Part shown: positions 29,056 through 41,978 of the stretch, piece by piece | Layout of the letters: every line of letters begins with the position of its first letter | How positions within the stretch are numbered: the first letter of the stretch is position 1 | Assembly: GCA_003116875.1 (NCBI GenBank) | Contig: BCKT01000001.1 | Location: 1,421,486-1,485,485, forward strand | DNA from: Takashimella koratensis | Lineage: Eukaryota; Basidiomycota; Tremellomycetes; Trichosporonales; Tetragoniomycetaceae | Direction: 5' to 3' | Length of the DNA stretch: 64,000 nt | Notes under the pieces: model-generated | Databases searched by the model: none | Told to the model about the DNA's origin: nothing | What the model saw: the letters and a program-made list of their open reading frames with translations, nothing else | Position numbers and translations under genes: made by a program

Positions 29056-32000
29056 CTAGTACATCCCCCTCACCCTGCCTTCACCACAGATCGGCTCAAT
29101 GTCCACCCAATACACCTTCCCACCTCCCTCCGTCACCTCCTCTGTCTCTCCAGCCATCTCATCTCCCGCACCTCCTCCTTCCCCACTCCCACTCTCCTTC
29201 GCCTCCCTGGCCGCTTTGATGATCCCTCTCGACTCGAATGCCGAGATCTCCTCACTCTGCGTTCCGACCGTGACGTGCAAATTCGCCCTCACCGCATCCG
29301 ATAGCGTGATGGACGTGGCCTCTTCTCTCTCCCCGTCGATATGCGGACCCGGGCGTTGCGGTCGAATCGACTCGAGAGTGAGCGCCATCACACGATCGTC
29401 CCAGACCACTCTGGATAGATCGAAATTGTACATTGGTGAAACCCGGGCCGACGCAAGGGCCAGACACGTGTTCCATGCCGTCTCCTCGGGCCCGATCGGA
29501 AGTGGCCCTTCGTCCCCATCGCTTCGATTCGCCGCCAGGGTCGCTTTCTCAGCTGCTACCGTCTTCTCGTGACACAGTGTCACGTGGGGCTTCTCCGTCA
29601 CCCGTTTGTTTTCTCTCAACTTATCAACGAACGCGCGAGCCGACTGCTGCATGTGCTCCGGCATTGGCGAGGCGAGGACGCGATCGAGGACGGCGTTCAG
29701 ATCAATTTCAGGTGCGAGTCCAAAGTATCGCACGTCCTTGCCGACTCGCTGGACCGGGTGATACTCTGTAGTCACCTTGTACCCCCTCGCCTCATCCAAC
29801 GCGGCGTCGAGGTCTGTTTCGCTCGGAGGGTTCAGGGCGAGAATGGGCACAAGACCAGCTACAACGGTCGCGAGGAGCGCGCGGGGATCGTGGTCGATCG
29901 TGACGGGGATGAGATGGTCGAAGACGCTGGGGTCGGGCGATGTCCAGTTACGCAGGAAATGAGACACCACCGCTTCGTGTTCCGCGTTCGCAGTGGCATC
30001 GGGCCGGAGCGTCTGGTGGTTGTCCCCCCGGCCTACGACGCGCTCGGAACACAGCCGAAGGAGGCGGTGGTAGGGGTGAGCGTCGATATCCCAGACAACC
30101 CCGATGAATCGGAGATCAAAGGCCTTGCACGCTTTGTCCTTGGCTAGATTGGAAAGCTCGGTGTAGTGTTTCTCAATGTGGTTGTTTCTGCCAGAGTCAG
30201 CGATGGTCAGGTTTGGTTACCTCAATAACCCAAAAGAGACTTACCTATCAGCGTAGACAACGGTATGCGTCTTTAACAACGCCAAGATGTTGCGTAGAAA
30301 CGTCGGCGCCGTCTTCTTCGTGGTCACGTCGTCACTCTGCGTGTGTCCAAAACCGAACAACTTGTTTAGCGCGACCCCGACCAGTGTTTTTCCTGTACAC
30401 ACATCAGCCACCCTCTCCGAAACACCTCCTCACTCGATCCAGACCATCACTTACCGCTTCCTGGGACAGAGATCGGCACGATGACCCATTTCTTCGGCAG
30501 ACCTTCCTTCGACTTTTCCTGCACCTTTTTCACCTCTCCCATTCTCCAAGTGCCCGCTTTTGCCGCTTCCCACTGCTCCTTCCCCTCCCCCTCTGCCCAA
30601 GCGAGGAACCGCTCGCGAACACGTACGACGCCCTTGTCGTAATTCTCAAATAATCCCGGAGCTTTGCCCAACATCCGTCCGCACCACTCGGCATACAACC
30701 CCACTTCGGGTCGCTTCGACCTCGACCGCACCTTCTTCCATGTCTCCTCCACCTTCTCCGGCGGGGTCTTCGCCGAAGCCAGCGGGAGCATGTGCCGTGT
30801 GACCTCTCGCCACTGCCGGTAGAGCATGTACGGTTCGTCGAATTTGACTTTGAAGAAGAACGGCGAGTCGGGGCGATAAGGCGGTTTCCCAGCCTTGTCA
30901 CTTTCCCTCACCGTCGAACGCACAACAAAGCCCTCGATCGCGTCACCTTCCCATGTTCCCGTTTTCGCCACCTCAGTGGTGTACTCTTTGACCTCGTCGA
31001 TCGAATGAAGCTCGATATGCTTGGTCTGGATGAACCCAAACTCATCCGCAAACGCAGCCACTTCGCTCGCGGTCTTGGTGGAGAAGTGGGGGGTATTGTA
31101 GTTGAGTCCGTGCAGATGTAGACCGGTCCATTTCTCGGGTGTAGCGATGACGTGCTCCTCGAACTCGTCGTCGCATAGCTGGCGGCGTCAGCGTCATGCC
31201 ACAGACATGCATAGCTATCCCGACTCACCTCGAGCACAGCTGTCAGATTCTCATCCCAAAGTCTCTGAGCAAGGACCCGCTGAGTCTTCCCCTTTGCAGC
31301 CAAGGTCTTCCTCACCCACTCGCGTCCCACCTCGGCGTGCTGCTTGGCCTCCGATTGCTCCGCGTCCAACTGTGGCTCTTTCTTCTTCTTCTCGGTAATG
31401 GCAAGCTCGTTAACGCTGTTGGCCAGCTCGTCGTCCTTGGTCTGACCCTGGCTCTCGGTGACTGTCCCCAGCGAGTGCTTCGAAGCGACGACAAGGTGGG
31501 CAGGGGACAAGGCGGAGATGAGAATGAGGCAGCCGTTGGACTTGAGCGTGAGAGCGTACGGTGGCTGCGTGTGTTCTCGCATAGCTTCCCACTGAGCCTC
31601 TCGTCAGTGTCCACATCCAGACGGATAGGTGGGTATGAGAAGACTCACACTTGTCCATGCCGTTTCGTCAATGTTGAAAAACTTGTCGTACCCTCGAGCG
31701 ACAATTCGGTCTTCCGGCTTTTCCCCTGCGTAATCCTTTTCTGCTGCAGCGGGCACCGCCATCGCACCGTCTTTGCCGCCTTCTTCTTGCTGTTCGATGG
31801 CCTCGGTGAACAAGCCTCGGGCGAGGGTCGGGAATGGGTTCTGTGCGTTAAAGTACATGTGCTCCGTCATCTTCCAGCTGGTGATACGTCGCTCGGGGAG
31901 TCGAGCGTACGCCTCGGCAGCTGCTGCTGATCGTTGGGCACCGGCTGCACTGGTTTCAGCATCGTCGGTGGCATAGACTGAAGGAGGGTAGAGATGTATC

Positions 32001-32113
32001 GTGGCTCGTACGGCCTTGGGATTTGTTTCTCGCAAGTGACGAAGAGAGGTGAGCAGAGCCGGGACGGAAGCTGGGTGCTTGTCGGTCGAAGGGGTAGGGG
32101 TGTCTGAGGCCAT
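29056..32113 (-). CDS. TRL1: Fungal trifunctional tRNA ligase
   Basis: Seals tRNA halves after intron removal and, in fungi, HAC1-type mRNA in the unfolded protein response. It combines ligase, 5' polynucleotide kinase and cyclic phosphodiesterase activities. Exons: 32113-31649, 31591-31229, 31178-30455, 30392-30245, 30187-29056; 943 aa. The ligase domain carries the adenylation motif K-x-N-G in ALTLKSNGCLILIS (Lys about 172), then EGFVVR and FFFKVKFDEPYMLYRQWRE. The kinase P-loop PISVPGSGKT (about 509-519) is split by intron 3 inside a glycine codon. The phosphodiesterase domain has the paired H-x-T motifs, HVTLCHEK (about 771) and LHVTVGTQ (about 872), both intact. Length and domain order match yeast Trl1. 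Absent from animals in this form. Confidence 0.95.
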
Positions 32114-33275
32114 GGTGTGCAGTGGATGTGATCGGCGAATGAGAGATGAAGAGTGGTTATCTGTGCTGTGCTAGCCTGCCAACCCGCTTCGACTCGACTC
32201 GCCTCGGGAGGTTTTGCTCAGTCGAATACCGAGTGGATACCGAGTACTGAGTCGGTCGTCTGTTGATTGCCAGGATAAAAGTGCAGTTGTTCCGTTGAAA
32301 ATCGTCTCCTTACCCCGCACTGGTCGTCTGCTTCCCCACACTCGACCCGCGCCCTCTTTTCGCTAATGCGCTGTCATTACAACGTGATCCTTGCTTTCGT
32401 AATCGCGTTGATTAGAGTGCACGCAGTCGGCATTAGTGCGATCCGAGTGGCAGTGGGCAATGGTTTAGGCGCGCCAAAGCACGTATCAGGTCGTGGTGAC
32501 CATTGGTCGATGGGATGCCACCATGGTCCGCGAATGAAGGGAATCAGCGGGGAGAATGGGGCATGGAGCGGAGGACTACGGCTGATAGACTGGGTAGACT
32601 GGTCCGATGCATAAGGGATGACCCTGCTGGTCCTCGCATCGGTTGGATTGAGTGCCCACTACTGTACGTAGCCGCTTTCTCCGAGCCAGTAGTTGGTCAA
32701 ATCGAATCTCCATCTTCTTTATCATCACCTCCTTCTCTCTCACTCTCTTTCACACCTCCCTCCTCCTCTATCGGACCACCTCACAGCCCCTGCCCCATCC
32801 ACTCGCTAGGTCGAAGGTAGCGCTCCTTGTACACCTCGCGCGCACCGGGCTTCGTTTTCGCGCCAATCACTCATCACTCGTCTCACCTCGCCACCACCTG
32901 GGCCACCAGATCGCGCGAGCCAAGCGAACAATTCTTAAATCTCTTCTCACTCCCCCTTCCTCTTCCCTCTTCCCTCTCCCCATGGCCACGACCTTGTCGA
33001 GTACACACGGGACCACATACTGCTAGACCCCATCCGACCCGACACCACTCCTCATGGTCGCCGTCACCTATTGCTAAGCTCGAGCCACACCTTGATTCCT
33101 CCCTTTACCCCTTACCCGACCACCCCGATTTCTCACACCTCCACCCTTACCTCACCCCTCGGCTCACCCGTTGCGACCAGCGCGTGAAACACTCTTTCCC
33201 TTTCGCATCAAACCTCGACTCCACCTTCCCCTCTTCTCCCACCCTCTGCCCCCATCAACCTGACATCGACCTCCG
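32114..33275. other. Divergent promoter region TRL1/UFD4
   Basis: About 1.16 kb between two start codons. The distal part (32700-33275) is strongly polypyrimidine, as expected for a fungal 5' leader of the HECT gene. Only short frames without family features; no gene supported. Confidence 0.5.
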
Positions 33276-36200
33276 ATGAGTAGCAGCAGCAACTCGGCGG
33301 CACAAGGATCAGAGTTCCCGACAACCAATACTATCACCAACCAGCAGAACAACCTAATCCTAGACTCACCTTCCACCCAACCTACATCCCTTCTTGCCGC
33401 TGCCACCACCGCTCCATCTCTCCCCGGTTCCTCCTCCTCATCGCCGTTGTCCTCGCTATCACCTGGTCAAACCTCCCACACCCCGTCTCACCCAGCCGCA
33501 TCGGGTGCATCTCCCATCGCTCGGACCTCCACCCGTCTCTCTCGCACCCGCCAGCGAAACGCGACTGCCGACGCTTCTCCCTCAGCAACGACGTCGTCCC
33601 CACTTCAAACGACCTCATCCCCGCCCCCTCGTCGTCGCTCTACCCGTCTATCGGCTGCGTCCATCCACAGCCCCGCTATCGACGCCGAGCCGCAGCCTAG
33701 CTCCTCCACCAAGGGCAAGAGAAAGTCAACCGACGAGGGGGACGCCAAGGCGTGAGTCTACCACTCTATCCGTCCACCCCCTTCACTCCTTTGCGATTGA
33801 AAGGACGCCTCGCTTCATGCTGTGACACGTTCGCTTACACCCATATCTAGCGAATCTCACGACCGCAAGGGAAAGAAGAAGGCATCAACCCCTCTTTCCG
33901 AGCCCGACGTAGAGCAAGCTCCAGCCAAGAAGCGGGCCAAAAAGTCTGAAGCTCCTTCCACCAAGTACTCTCTCCGATCCACCGAGGGTCCTAGACGAGC
34001 GACCGTACCACTGCCCAAGGAGTCTGGCAAAAGCATGCCAAAGAAGGTTACGTGAGTATTGGTTCTACTGAAAAGCGCTCATTTTCACAGCCCCAAGCAG
34101 AAGCGTGGGAGCAACGCGGGTGGTCCAGGTGACCGCAGCAAGAAGGGCGACACTGGTACGTGCTTCCCTTGTTCCCTCGCTGACGAATGCAGCGGCCAAG
34201 CATCTCATCGATGATGGGATGGACGAGGACGAGTCGAACTGGATGGACGAACCAGGTAGCTCTGGTGGCCTGATGGACGACTCTGGCTTCCACGATGACG
34301 AGGACATGGATGAGTCTGAGCACGACGAGGATGACGACGACGACGATGGTGACGAGGGCGATTTCAGGGCCGGCGGTTCGGCGTCGGGGACTGCCTTTGA
34401 TCGCATAGCCCGCCTTGCCACTGAGAACGGCATGTTTGATGAAGCTACCGCCGCCGCCTTGTTTGGTGGCGGTCTTCGTGGATTCGGAGGGATCCTATCA
34501 GGCCTCAACAGTCGGTTCAAGCGGCTCAAGAACAACCTCCGGTCCTCTAAGCAGGCGGTCCGTCTCCAAGCCCTGCGCGAGTGCAGCGAGCTCCTCCTTG
34601 TTAGTAACGAAGACACACTCGGCGGCGCTTTCTCCACCACATCGTTTGCAACCGAGTTCATCGCTATCCTCTCAGGCAAGCCCAACATTGACGCCAGTAT
34701 CGAGAGCGCAGACGATCCGGGACACTTGGACGACATGGACGAGGATGCGCAGTTGGCCGCTGTGCTCGCGATGAGCTCGGGCGGGATGCCGGGTGATGAT
34801 CAGGATGAGCTCGAGGCTCAGCTCCTTGCCTGCAGGTGTTTGGCTCATTTGATTGAGGCGCTTCCTGGCTCAGGACATACCCTTGTCCACCTTGGTGCGG
34901 TCCCAGTGCTCTGTGCCAAGCTCAAGGAGATTGCGTATATCGAGCTAGCAGAGCAGACGCTTAGTGTGAGTGTTGGCGTGTGATTATGAAAATTCATTTG
35001 TCTAACCTCTCGCAGACCATGGAGAAGATCTCAGCAGAGTATCCGGCGGCGATCGTACGTGAAGGAGGTCTCGGCGCGCTCCTCGGTTTCCTCCCATTCT
35101 TCTCGACGAACGTCCAGCGCATCGCAGTCACGGCTGCGGCCAATTGTTGCCGCAACATCTCGGGCGAGCATTTCAGCATGATCCGGGACGTGTTCCCTAC
35201 CCTCCGTGATGTTCTTACCCAAAGCGACCAACGCCTCGTCGAGCAGGCCACGCTCGCCGTCGTCCGCACCCTCGAGTCGTACCGTCACAACGCCGAGCAT
35301 CTCGAAGGTCTACTTGACGTTCCCTCAATCACAGCTATTAACGCTCTTCTCCTTCCCTCCGGCGGCACCCCTCTCATTTCGTCGTCCACCTACACTCAGC
35401 TCATCAAGGCGCTCACCTCAGCAGCTCGTGGGTCCGCCAAAGCGGCGCTGGCTTTGCTCGAGGCAGGCACCACCAACACCCTCTACCAGATCCTGACGGG
35501 CGTGCTCCCATCCTCGCATGAGGAGGACGAGCAAGGTGGCGCAGAGGGTGGTCAGGGTCTCGCCGGCGGCGTCGCCGACATGGCAGTCATGCAGAACCTC
35601 GCTCACCGACCGAAAGACCAAGTCGAAGAGTCTCTCAGCCTGATCAGCGAGCTCCTCCCTCCTCTCCCCCGAGACGGCGTCTTCGATCCCAAGGTCTACA
35701 CCGAGAAGAACCTCGCTAAGATCAAGAAGGGTCGAGGGAAGTCCGACCGATCATCACGACGCGAAACCCGAGCCTCGGAGGCATCCACACCGGGTACACC
35801 CGCAGCCGCCGAGGGCGCCGAGAGCGCGGCAACCCCCCTGGGCTCGGTCCCTGGTGTACAGAGCGCCGTGGCGAAAGCGAAGAGAGACTCGGAATCGCAG
35901 TACGAAGAGCGTGTTCAGCTCTTGCGATCGAACCCAGAGATGGTCGCAAAGTTTGTCAGGCTTATCGTCCCCGTTCTTGTCGATGTTTATGCTGCTTCCG
36001 TCACTCTTCGAATTCGCACCAAGGCGCTCAACGGTTTGGTCAAGGCCGCTTCGTTTGCGGAACCGACTGACCTGGAGATAACCCTCAAGGTGAGTAAGCC
36101 TAAAAGATCAAAAGCTTCAAAGCTGACCTCCACAGTCTGTGCCCATGTCGAGTTTCCTCGGATCCATCATCTCTGCCAAGGACAACCCGGTGTTCGTCCT

Positions 36201-39200
36201 CCACGCGCTGCAGTTGGTCGAACTCCTCGCTACCAAGATGCCGGCAATCTACCAGACTTCATTCCTTCGCGAAGGCGTCGTGTTCGAGATCGAAGCGCTC
36301 GCTAATGAAGATCTGAGTACGAAGAAGGCAGCAGATGAAGCGGCTGCGGCTGCTGCTGCCGCGGCGCCAGCGGTAAAGACCGAGCCTGAAGATCCGTCCA
36401 CACCTCGTGCTCAGACTCAGCCTGCCCTCGCAGGGGACCGTGCGTCTGAAGATGACGGCCCCAAACCGCTCGTGACGCCCTCTGCGCCCATGGACCTCGC
36501 TAGCGCGATGAGTGCGATCCTCAACGACGTCGGATCTTCCTCGACTCCGCGCATCAAATCCAGCGCAATTGTCGATCCAGCAGATGCCAACATCATTCGT
36601 GCGCGGGTCATTGGCGCGAAAAAGATCTTCCAACTCGGCGGCGAACTGCAGAACGAGGCGACACTGGTTCTCGATGAACTTGGCGCGCTGGTCAAGCGCC
36701 TTTGTGTCCCCGAAGCGACCGAAGCGGAGCTCAGAGATACACTCCGCGAGATCGCGGCGCAATTCTCCAACGTTGGGCAAGCTCTGTCTAGCTTCGAGCT
36801 GCTCAAATCGGGCCTCGTCGATGGTCTCCTTGAGTTTGTCGATATTGACGGCGCGGTATCGTCGAGCGCACGACGTGCGATCCTCTTCGACATCTTTTCC
36901 GATACGGCGCTTTCGTCGCCTTCGCCATTGACTATGCTCGTCAAGCGACTGCACGAGTCCTTGGGTCGCTTAGAAAATTTTGAGGTCGAAATGGCATTCG
37001 GAGGATCGTCTGACGTATCTCGAGGTGGACCCGCAGCGCTCGGCCGACCGGTTCGTATCCGCCTCCAAGCAGACGAAGGCGAGGACGTCCCCAAGCAGGT
37101 GGCTGCGCTCAATATCTCCATCCAGGCAATCGCACCCATGCAGGCGCTGCACGACTACCTCCGCCCTCGTGTAGCAGACGGCAACTACACGCCAAACATC
37201 TCGAGCTTGCTAGCTGCGTATGCGGCGGGTATGCCGATCCCGGGCCCTGGTGCTGCTGGCAGCTCCGCGGCGTCGCGTATTCTCTCAGCGCTCGCAGCGA
37301 GCACTACGGGCGGCGGTCTCGATCTCGGACCGTCGACGTCAGCCTCTGCGCCGGAGAGCTCTCGAGCCCCTGTCCCACCAAGTTCCTCGGCTCCCGAAGA
37401 ATCTTCGAGCCGCCCTCGCCGACGCAGCGCTCGGCTCAGCGGCCGCTCAGCTCCCGACACCACCGATCCATCCGCGCCGCTCGCCCCGCCTCTGGCATCG
37501 AGTGCGCCCGAGCCGTCCATCTTGCCCCAGATGCCGGTCGACATGGAGTTTGAGGACGACGAGTTTGATGATGAAGAGTACGAAGCTGACGTGTTTGAGG
37601 ACGATATGGAGGATATCACGCGCCCGTCGGAGAAGGTCGTCAATATGTCGGTGGCGCCAGATGGGTCCCGCGTCGAGGCCAAGACGCCCGATGGGACTCG
37701 AGTTGCGACTCCGAGTCAAGCGGCAGCGGCTGCGGCTGCGGCGGCAGGGATCACCAGCGCTCCTGCTGCCTCAACGTCAGCAGAGACTTCGACGAAAGCG
37801 GCGTCGTATGCTGGCGCAGTCAAGACGGCCCCAGTCGACTGGCACCTCGAATTTTCAATGAACGGGAACGTCGTCTCCCTCGCAGACACCGTCTACGGTG
37901 CGATCCACCGCAACCAGCAGAGCGGGATGACCGCGTCTGTCCTCGGTGGATACGGCTTACCCATTGTGTTCAAATACAGCAAAGTCGATGGGCCGGCGCC
38001 GACAAAGCCACCTGCGGACGCGCCCTCGCCGGCATCGACCACGAGCGTGTTGCCTGATGCTCTCGAGCCAGATGCGCCGACGTCCAAGATCCTACGTCTG
38101 TTGCGCGTCGTCCACAGCCTCTGTGTTGAGGGAAATGACGCCGCGGGCCGGAGCGACTCGGTCGTCGACGCTCAGCTTTTCGTCAACAACAAGCTCACCG
38201 CCAAGCTCACTCGACAGCTCGAAGAGGTCATGATCCTCGCTAGCAACTGCCTCCCTGCGTGGGCCGAGGAACTGCCCAAACATTTCTCCTTCCTCTTCCC
38301 CTTCGAGACCCGGTACTCATTCCTCCAGTCGACGTCGTTTGGCTACGGCCGGCTCATCACGCGCCATCAAGCCGCGCAACCGAGGAACACCAGCAGCAGT
38401 CGACGCGACGACGGTGTGGGTCACCTCGCGCGCCTTAATCGTCAGAAAGTACGCATCTCCCGATCTCAGCTCCTCGAGTCATGTACCAAGGTTCTGGAGC
38501 TTTACGGGACCTCGAATGGAATTCTTGAAGTCGAGTACTTTGATGAGATCGGGACGGGTCTTGGTCCCACGCTCGAATTCTATTCCCTCGTTTCCAAGGA
38601 GTTTGCGAAACGGTCTCTCAAGATCTGGAGGGACGAGGATGAGTCACGTGCGGGGCCGTATGTCTTCCACTCCAAGGGTCTGTACCCTGCCCCGACTACA
38701 ACCGACCAAGCGAGCGACAGTAAACACTTGACATACTTCAAGACTCTGGGTCTCTTCGTGGGTCGCGCGCTCCTCGATTCGCGGATCATCGACGTCAACC
38801 TAAACAAAGTCTTCCTCAAGCTCATCCTGGGTCGACCGGTGAAGAAGTCTATCGCGACGCTGAAACTTGTCGACATGCCATTGGCAAGATCTTTGGAGAG
38901 GCTACAGACATACCTCGAAGCGAGGAAAGAGATTGAGGCTTTGGTTACTCTCCCAGCATCGAGTCGGAGGACAAAGCTCGCAGCTCTTACGGTCTCGGGC
39001 GCTAAATTGCACGATTTGTCGCTCGACTTTACTCTCCCAGGATACGATATTGAGCTCAAGGTGAGTGAAGGCGCTGTAGCCAGATGAGAAGCGGTCGAGG
39101 TCCGTGCGCTGATGTGTTGTGTGATAGACCGGTGGACGCATGATCGATGTGGACGATTCCAATTTGGAAGAGTACCTCGATAAAGTACTTGACATGACAC

Positions 39201-40021
39201 TCGGATCCGGTGTTACGCAACAGGTCACGGCCTTCCAAGAGGGTATGTCTGGGTTTGCCCTGTCCTACACCCAGATTTGTATTCTGACGCTAATGGATCT
39301 GGGTCAATAGGCTTCTCTATGATCTTCCCTATCCAGGACTTGCAGATCTTCTCCCCCGAAGAACTCACTTTGCTCTTCGGCAACACCGACGAGGATTGGA
39401 GCACGGAAAGTAAGTAATCAGCTGAAGGAAGCAAGAGAAGGAACATGTCGCTGATCCGTCCCAGCCCTCGAGAGGTCGATCAAGGCGGACCACGGGTACA
39501 ATGCCGACTCGCGAACGATGCGACACTTGATCGAGGTCATGTCGTCGTACGATAAAGAGCAAAGGCGCCAATTCCTTCAGTTGTGAGTGCCACCTGTTGC
39601 CAACCTTGAACTCTGTTTCCACCCACCTCCGCCCAGCGCGGTGATAGGGTGTGAAATCATCCATTGGCTCAATGCGATTCTTTGTGGCTCGTGTTCACTT
39701 ACTGACGTTTGCAGTATCACCGGTGCACCCAAGCTGCCTATTGGAGGGTTCAGGGGTCTTAATCCGCCCTTCACTGTCGTGCGCAAACCCCACGAGCCGC
39801 CGTTCAGGGCCGACGACTACCTCCCGAGCGTCATGACATGCGCCCAGGTAAGTCTTCCTCGCCCGTTCTACATTCATGATTCCAGCTTGGCTGACTTCTG
39901 GTCTTTCTTCCCCTCGATACAATAGTACCTCAAGCTGCCCGACTACTCAACGAAAGAAGTCCTCTCGGGCCAACTTGAGCGCGCTATTCTCGACGGAGGC
40001 GGCTCGTTCCATCTCTCGTAA
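33276..40021 (+). CDS. UFD4: HECT E3 ubiquitin ligase, UFD4/TRIP12 type
   Basis: Likely E3 of the ubiquitin-fusion-degradation and N-degron pathways. Exons: 33276-33751, 33851-34051, 34091-34155, 34193-34965, 35016-36089, 36136-39060, 39128-39242, 39311-39409, 39465-39582, 39715-39847, 39926-40021; 2024 aa, near TRIP12 rather than the shorter yeast Ufd4. N-terminus: Ser/Thr/Pro-rich with basic clusters ([15 protein letters not shown]), probably nuclear targeting. An acidic patch ([14 protein letters not shown]) precedes an armadillo-like region (about 290-700) with [17 protein letters not shown]. The middle holds an Ala/Pro/Ser-rich linker and a second acidic patch. The HECT domain fills the last 400 residues: [38 protein letters not shown], and the active site [14 protein letters not shown] (Cys about 1991). 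The small-lobe C-terminus is intact. Confidence 0.95.
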
Positions 40022-41281
40022 TCGGGACTTCTTGGCGAGGCTCCAAACCTCCCAGTCGACTTGACCGTTTCAGACCATCAACGCATTCATTCGATCCCCG
40101 CTTTTCACATTTCTCACTCCACTGTGCATATCAATTCCGTTCGAGATCCGATCCAACCAAGTTCATGTCACGTCAAACGCTCGCATACATCCAAGCGAGT
40201 AAAAGTATCAGTCCATTCAGATTCCCAACGTCAAGTCAAGACCTTGGGCCGCTCAGTGGCTTTGACAACCGGGTCGACCTATGTTACTCTACTCCGTTTC
40301 GTTCCATTCCTCGTCAATCCAAAATTTCATTCATTTCCTCGCGTTTCATTCCCCAGTCCTTGAATTAAGAACCGGTCAGAAGTCCATGCCCCTTTTCATC
40401 GCACAGTAAGAGAGTAACAGAATAACAGAGTAACAGAGTAGAGAAAGCAGTGTCTCCCCTTCTCGTCTCTCCCCATTCTTTACTTTACTATTCCAAACGT
40501 CCGAGTCTCATTTTTGTCTATACACTCTGACTGTACCTCCCTTCCTCTCTCTCTCTCTCACGTCCCTCTTTATCCTTCCTCTGAACCGAGGGAATCGACA
40601 AGGCCCTTTTTATACTTCCTCCCCTTCCCATTCATTCATGTATCATTGTAGACATGGCTCCTGAGCGACATGACATGTACAACTGTGACTGCGACTGCGA
40701 CTGCAACTTTTGTCAGACCAGGACTTGTCTTGCCTCTCTCGCCACGCTTCTGTTCAGTGACATGCCTAACATGTTGGACATTTGATCTTGGGCTTTATCA
40801 TCACCACATGACCGTAGAGACGGGTAAGGTTGAATATCCACGGTGGCCGCAACCGAGAACATCTTTTGGGAAATTAATTACAACTTCTACTCTTCAACTC
40901 TTTGTCTGCCACCCAACCATGCTACTAGGTAAAATGGAAGTATGTGAACATATCTCTCTCCGCGATACCTGATACCCTTCACTCGTCTTCCAACTCTCTC
41001 GTAGTCCGGCCGAATTCGAGACCGCATTGACGCCTCCTTTTCAATGCTTCCCAACACGAGCACCGTTGACCGACCGTTGATCACTGATCGCTAATCGCTC
41101 GCTCGCCATGCACGCTTCGCCGCCGTACCGGTATCGAAAGTTGAAACAGTCGTCTCATCGACTTTCAACCATATCGAGCACCGAGACGTCGCCACAAACG
41201 GCCCAACAACATCATCGCAACGACCTTTCTCCATCGTTCAACGCCATTCCAGATCCCCCTACCCAGCCCAGCCTACCGCAC
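40022..41281. other. Convergent 3' region
   Basis: About 1.26 kb between two convergent genes, so it holds two 3' UTRs. A short imperfect tandem of GAGTAACAGA units lies at about 40407-40441. No gene supported; open frames here are antisense noise. Confidence 0.5.
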
Positions 41282-41798
41282 TCAGTGTTGCTGGAACTGG
41301 CCCAATTGGAGTTGACTCGGTGCCATCCCTTGGCCATTGAAGAACCCCATATTCGCCATCTGTGGGAACTGAGGCTGCTGCACCTGTTGCCCCTGCCCCT
41401 GACCACCGCCTTGCCCCTGCTGTTGCGCCTGTTGCTGCTGCAGCTGTTGGAGCTGCTGCAGTCCGACTGAAGCCGGGAAGTTGGCCAAGTTCTGGTGCAC
41501 CGGCGGGAACTGGGGNTGTTGTGGTTGCTGTTGCTGGGGTTGTTGGGGTTGTTGCTGCTGTTGGGGTTGTTGGCCGTTGCCAAATCCGCCGGCTTGTGCC
41601 GCCTGCGCCGCCGCTTGTCGCTGTCGAGATAGACTCGCGAGCGTCGCCATGAATTCCGACGTCACGTTCGCCGGTCCAAACGATGGCGGAACAGTGACGC
41701 CAAGGGACTTCATCATGCTTTGGATCTGGCCCAGTTGAGCGGTGGTTAAACTGAGGATCTGGTTCGGTTGTTGTTGACCGTCCGGCAATTGTTGTTGT

Positions 41799-41831
<33 letters not shown>

Positions 41832-41947
41832 GGTTGTTGGGGCTGTTGTTGTTGGGATTGTTGTTGTTGGCCCATTGAAGGTCGGATTTGCATCGGCTGC
41901 TGTTGCTGCTGCTGCTGTTGTGGTTGTTGCTGCTGCTGCTGCTGACC

Positions 41948-41978
<31 letters not shown>

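Noticed and set aside
33394..33825. Pro/Arg-rich frame overlapping exon 1 of the HECT ligase gene.
   Set aside because: Shadow of a Ser/Pro-rich coding exon in another frame; it reads through the intron.
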